Source: Rosellinia necatrix
Lineage: Eukaryota; Ascomycota; Sordariomycetes; Xylariales; Xylariaceae
Length of the DNA: 64,000 nucleotides
Direction: 5' to 3'
Assembly: GCA_021209875.1 (NCBI GenBank)
Contig: JAGYVD010000011.1
Location: 1-64,000, forward strand
Both the position numbers and the translations under genes were made by a program. Position 1 is the first letter of the stretch, and every line of letters starts with the position of its first letter. The notes under the pieces are model-generated. The model saw nothing but the letters and a program-made list of their open reading frames with translations, made no database searches and was not told where the DNA came from. Below, one piece after another: positions 61,675 through 64,000 of the stretch.

Positions 61675-63228
61675 TTTGGAGAGACTACGTAGCGAGTGCA
61701 GGGAGACGGAGACCTATGATGGCTTTGACATGCAGTAAACCGTGCCAAGGGCGATGACAACATCGGGAACCCGAATCACGATTGACAGGAGACGAAACCT
61801 GGAAGGTGGAATAAAAAATAAAAAAAAAAATAAAAATAAAAATAAGAGTAAAAACAAGACGAGGACTAGGGGAATAAACCAAAACCAAAATAAAATAGAG
61901 AGAGAATAAAACAACGAAACTAAGGTCCGACGGGTGTGACCGCCAATTTAACGCTAAAGAAAGAGATACCAGATCATGGGGGGACAAGCAGCCATCAATA
62001 AGCAGGTATCGATATACATACATACATACACTACATACATACGTACACTACAAGGTAAGGTAGTGTAGTTAGGTACGCTAACCTCGGGATGTACATCACA
62101 ATTAATAAGTCTAGAGAGAGAATGGCCCACGTCAGCTCAGCGCGATGCCGGCTACGCTGCCGGTCGACGTGAACGAGGCATGTATGTAGGTAGGTACCTA
62201 AATACCTACTGTACACCGATAGGGGAGTATTGAAACACTAGTTAAACGTAGCAGGTTAGGCAACTAGTGTAGTGTAAGTGCTGGTCATCTAATATTACTT
62301 GTACGTATTGCGGCTGCTTCGGGATTAGGAATGCAAGTTTTGGCTCAAGCCTAAGCCCCATATTCTACCAAACCAAGCTGACGCCTCATTCGTATAAGAG
62401 ACCCCAATGAGCTGGTTTAGAGAGTAGTGTAGGTAGTGAACCTCAAGTTGAGATTGCCATACTTTTATGTATGTGCATACCTGATCCGCCACGGTGATAG
62501 GCCGATAACAGCCGTAGCCCTGAACCTAAGTGTACGTAATTGGAAGGTTGTTGTTATCTCTTATGTATCTGTATCTGTCTCTTTAGTATTTACCATGTGT
62601 TGTTTCACCTATCTAGGCGTATTAGATACCTGTCTAGGTGGTGTAAGAGATAGTAAGAGATAAGGGGGGTAGCAGTTTGCGTTGAGGATGAGCCAGCTCT
62701 GCCAATTGTTTGCTTATCTATCATTTATTTTTTTTATGGCAATTGCTCCGGGGGGACATACATACATTGTATGCTGTGCTGTCGTGCGAGGTAGCCAAAT
62801 CCCATTCCTCCGGATAACGGACCATTCTTTGTTCATGCTACATAATGGTAATGCAATATTTAGTAAACCACCTACCCAGCTAATCTGAGCTAAAGTACTT
62901 CCAGTCCATAAGGCGCAAAGTACTTAGCTTTAACTCATTGCACTGGCTACTTTAAGTACTTAGGTAATTGAGTATGCACTAGGTAGGGGGGTGTACTGCA
63001 AAAATGAACCCTACACCCCTCCCCCCACCACCCCACTAAGTAGATCTAGAAGGACCAATAGAAGGACAAGAGAAAGATATCAAAATTCTCTATTGGAGCT
63101 CCAGACTCTTGAGATGCTATCTAAATGCAAGATGCGAAATCCATCTGCATCTCATCTACATCCATAGTAAGGGAAGCCTAAGAACTCATAGGGTTCTACT
63201 CCCAACCCAATCCAATGCTAGGATAGGT
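61675..63228. other. Shared upstream region of GGT and TRM2
   Basis: A 1.55-kb divergent region. It includes an A-rich stretch at 61811-61860, TACATACATACA at 62015-62045 and TAGGTACCTA words. Short frames show no coding features. Confidence 0.5.
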
Positions 63229-64000
63229 ATGAGGCCTGGGTCATTCGCCATCACCACCCGGACATGGAACTGCATAAAATATTTATCCAGTATCCAACGC
63301 ACTCAGAGCGCCCAGAGCATACAGCACAGCTGCTGCCGCCGTCTACCTCTGCCTAACCCTCGCCAATATCTCACCCGGGACCCTCACACTCGCGCGTTTC
63401 ATTCTACCATTCGATTAAATCGATTAAACGCGGGCAGTTCACAGTGGGAGGCATTTGTCGCCACCATGGAGACAGAGGAAAACGCCAAGCCACGCCCTGA
63501 GGGGAAGGGGAAGAAGGGGGAAGAGACCGGCCCCGAATCAGCAGAGGTCCGGGCCGGGGCAGAAGAGGCAGCAGAAGAAGGTGCGGAAGAGGGAGCGGGA
63601 CATGAAGTCCGGCTCAGCTGAAGAGGTCCTCGCCATCGACATCCGGGAGCTGAGGGCTTCTCTTCACGAGTCGGAGGGGGACGGCAGGGACGGCAGGGAG
63701 GGAGAAGGGAAAGGAGAGGGGGAACGGGAGGAGGAAGGGGAGGAGGAGGGAGAGGGGAAGTGGGAGGCCGTCACCGAGGAGCTGCCCATGCCCGGCAGCG
63801 AGATCGTCGTCAGGGTCGTCGAGCTCTCGTCGACCGGCGACGCACTGGCAGTGCAGGAGGGCTCCAAGCAGATCTACGTGGTCCCCTTCGCTGTGCCCGG
63901 CGACATACTCCGGGTCAAGGTGTTCCGCCACGTGCAAGGGAAGGACGGGTACGGGGGTGGCCGATTTTCTCTCGGTCGAGACGCCGTCCCCGTTGCGCGA
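63229..64000 (+). CDS. TRM2: TRM2/TrmA-type tRNA m5U54 methyltransferase, 5' part (frameshifted, runs off window)
   Basis: Two starts are possible. ATG 63229 gives an Arg/Ser-rich leader ending TRAFHSTIRLNRLN, which looks like a mitochondrial presequence. ATG 63466 (GCCACCATGG) has the better start context. A basic segment (GQKRQQKKVRKRERDMKSG, in the shifted frame), EEVLAIDIRELRA and an acidic low-complexity run follow. The TRAM RNA-binding domain comes next: EIVVRVVELSSTGDALAVQE, QIYVVPFAVPGDILRVKVF, then a DFLSVETPSP-like segment. The methyltransferase domain lies beyond the end. TRM2 makes 5-methyluridine 54 in tRNA. Two extra G, at 63556-63559 and 63953-63957, shift the frame as elsewhere in the window. 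Confidence 0.88.

Overview
The window looks like a piece of a filamentous ascomycete genome, probably Pezizomycotina and perhaps Sordariomycetes. The evidence is short introns of 52-145 bp with GT..AG ends and CTAAC-type branch sites, fungal families such as striatin, DLT1, NDC1, PEP12, COX18, ALG11 and TRM2, and two very AT-rich blocks of repeat-induced point mutation (RIP) type that are rich in TA dinucleotides and packed with stop codons.

Layout. 1-9.7 kb is a RIP-type block holding a dead LTR retrotransposon (243-7815, target duplication ATTAT). 9.9-25 kb is gene-bearing: a DUF3176 membrane protein, a small Tyr/Gln-rich repeat protein, an atypical short-chain dehydrogenase, a broken fungal membrane-protein gene, and the STRIPAK scaffold striatin with simple repeats upstream. 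25.9-26.6 kb carries a hotdog-fold thioesterase. 28.1-43.3 kb is a second RIP-type block that resolves into a nest: an LTR element with 162-166 bp LTRs (28076-43292) contains a second LTR element with 313 bp LTRs (35472-42992, duplication ATAAC) and a lone copy of the same 313 bp LTR. Just beyond it lies a 3'-terminal remnant of a thioesterase gene like the intact one on the other side. 45-64 kb is ordinary euchromatin: a small three-exon gene, DLT1, NDC1, PEP12, COX18, ALG11, a gamma-glutamyltranspeptidase, and the start of TRM2, which runs off the window.

Functions. The eukaryotic core genes serve separate housekeeping roles: nuclear pore membrane anchoring (NDC1), endosomal fusion (PEP12), cytochrome oxidase assembly (COX18), N-glycan precursor synthesis (ALG11), glutathione turnover (GGT), tRNA m5U54 formation (TRM2) and STRIPAK signalling (striatin). 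Several are divergent pairs sharing a promoter region (NDC1/PEP12, COX18/ALG11, GGT/TRM2).

The most striking cross-cutting signal is that striatin, DLT1, NDC1, ALG11, TRM2 and the DUF3176 gene are all interrupted by single-base frameshifts, nearly always one extra base in a run of 4-7 identical bases. I read this mainly as homopolymer error in the assembly. Family assignments come from remembered family signatures; no database search was possible.
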